A stretch of DNA of 42,886 nt from JBNKEI01 sp050288705 (lineage in GTDB: Bacteria > Myxococcota > Myxococcia > Myxococcales > UBA5297), in NCBI GenBank assembly GCA_050288705.1, contig JBNKEI010000107.1, forward strand, positions 1-42,886, given 5' to 3'. The position numbers were made by a program, and so were the translations under genes. The number at the start of each line of letters is the position of its first letter. Position 1 is the stretch's first letter. Positions 42,694 to 42,886 of this stretch are shown here, piece after piece. The notes under the pieces were generated by a model. The model ran no database searches and had not been told where the DNA came from. It saw only the letters and a program-made list of their open reading frames with translations.

Positions 42694-42886
42694 ATGTTAC
42701 CAGCAAGATTTGGTTTAGGTTCTTATAATCCAGAATCTAGCGGATATAGCAGTCGGCGGCAACTAGGGGAATCTTCACAGCCGACCGGTACTTCTCAATC
42801 ACCACCAGCGAGTCCGAGTAGCCAGCAGACTCAGCAATTGGGAGCCGCGACAACCGAGCATATTTTCACAATATCGCCCGAGAGGA
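42694..42886 (+). CDS. Partial Ser/Pro/Gln-rich protein, runs off the window
   Basis: An open frame of 64 codons is cut by the window end. The start ATG lacks a clear Shine-Dalgarno, and no other ATG, GTG or TTG occurs in frame before the stop at 42583-42585. The visible part is low-complexity and rich in Ser, Pro, Gln and Thr (SSQPTGTSQSPPASPSSQQT), and begins MLPARFGLGSYNPESSGYSS. The SSGYSSRR string near residues 15-22 resembles SSSYSSKR near the start of the peptidase-like protein at 26732. This could be an N-terminal secretion or targeting region; the functional part lies beyond the window. Confidence 0.5.
   Translation, partial: MLPARFGLGSYNPESSGYSSRRQLGESSQPTGTSQSPPASPSSQQTQQLGAATTEHIFTISPER

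Overview
The window looks like chromosomal DNA of a Gram-negative, diderm bacterium of the Myxococcota/deltaproteobacterial type. This is inferred from gene content: Ser/Thr protein kinases coupled to PEGA and TPR proteins, a Cys-rich substrate-binding lipoprotein, a SurA-type periplasmic chaperone, an MsbA-type lipid exporter, an outer-membrane-type C-terminus, and C5-pathway heme genes (HemL, HemB, HemD). No 16S or marker-gene comparison was possible.

Layout. 1-1.1 kb: a dispersed palindromic repeat and a VapBC-like toxin-antitoxin pair. 1.0-5.2 kb (minus): a carrier protein, an adenylation ligase, an acyl-CoA-dehydrogenase-like flavoenzyme and a membrane acyltransferase. The first three are the set that elsewhere turns proline into pyrrolyl-carboxyl-carrier protein. 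5.3-7.4 kb: tRNA-Thr(CGT), an HDOD protein and rplM-rpsI. 7.5-12.6 kb (minus): a PEGA protein, a TPR protein, a Ser/Thr kinase and a second TPR protein. 12.6-17.6 kb: a small nuclease-fold-like protein, a lipid-exporter ABC protein, an iron alcohol dehydrogenase and a BON-SRPBCC membrane protein. 17.8-26.0 kb (minus): a SurA-like isomerase, a TPR/HExxH peptidase and a DUF4175-like protein, preceded by a 717-residue pentameric ligand-gated ion channel (Cys-loop family) fused to a type-I periplasmic binding domain. 26.0-26.7 kb: no supported gene. 26.7-27.4 kb: a Ser-rich protein with a papain-like peptidase signature. 27.4-32.4 kb (plus): hemD, hemL, histidine kinase, response regulator, hemB, tightly packed. 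32.5-34.2 kb: an orphan AbrB-like protein and a membrane M28 peptidase. 34.4-38.8 kb (plus): a second kinase/PEGA/TPR module ending in a periplasmic-binding-protein lipoprotein. 39.0-42.9 kb: an AT-rich accessory stretch with a SLATT (DUF4231) two-TM protein, a TIR-unknown-methyltransferase fusion, an unknown small protein and the start of a Ser/Pro/Gln-rich protein.

Most noteworthy: (i) the TIR-methyltransferase plus SLATT pair, which has the logic of an abortive-infection defence system (NAD-cleaving or signal-making enzyme plus small membrane effector) but with a large unrecognised central region and a C-terminal methyltransferase; (ii) the PBP-I/pLGIC fusion, which has M2 pore residues like those of cation-selective channels; (iii) the proline-to-pyrrole-like triad beside a membrane acyltransferase; (iv) a two-component system translationally coupled inside a heme gene cluster. 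All functions are read from sequence motifs and family knowledge; no searches could be run.
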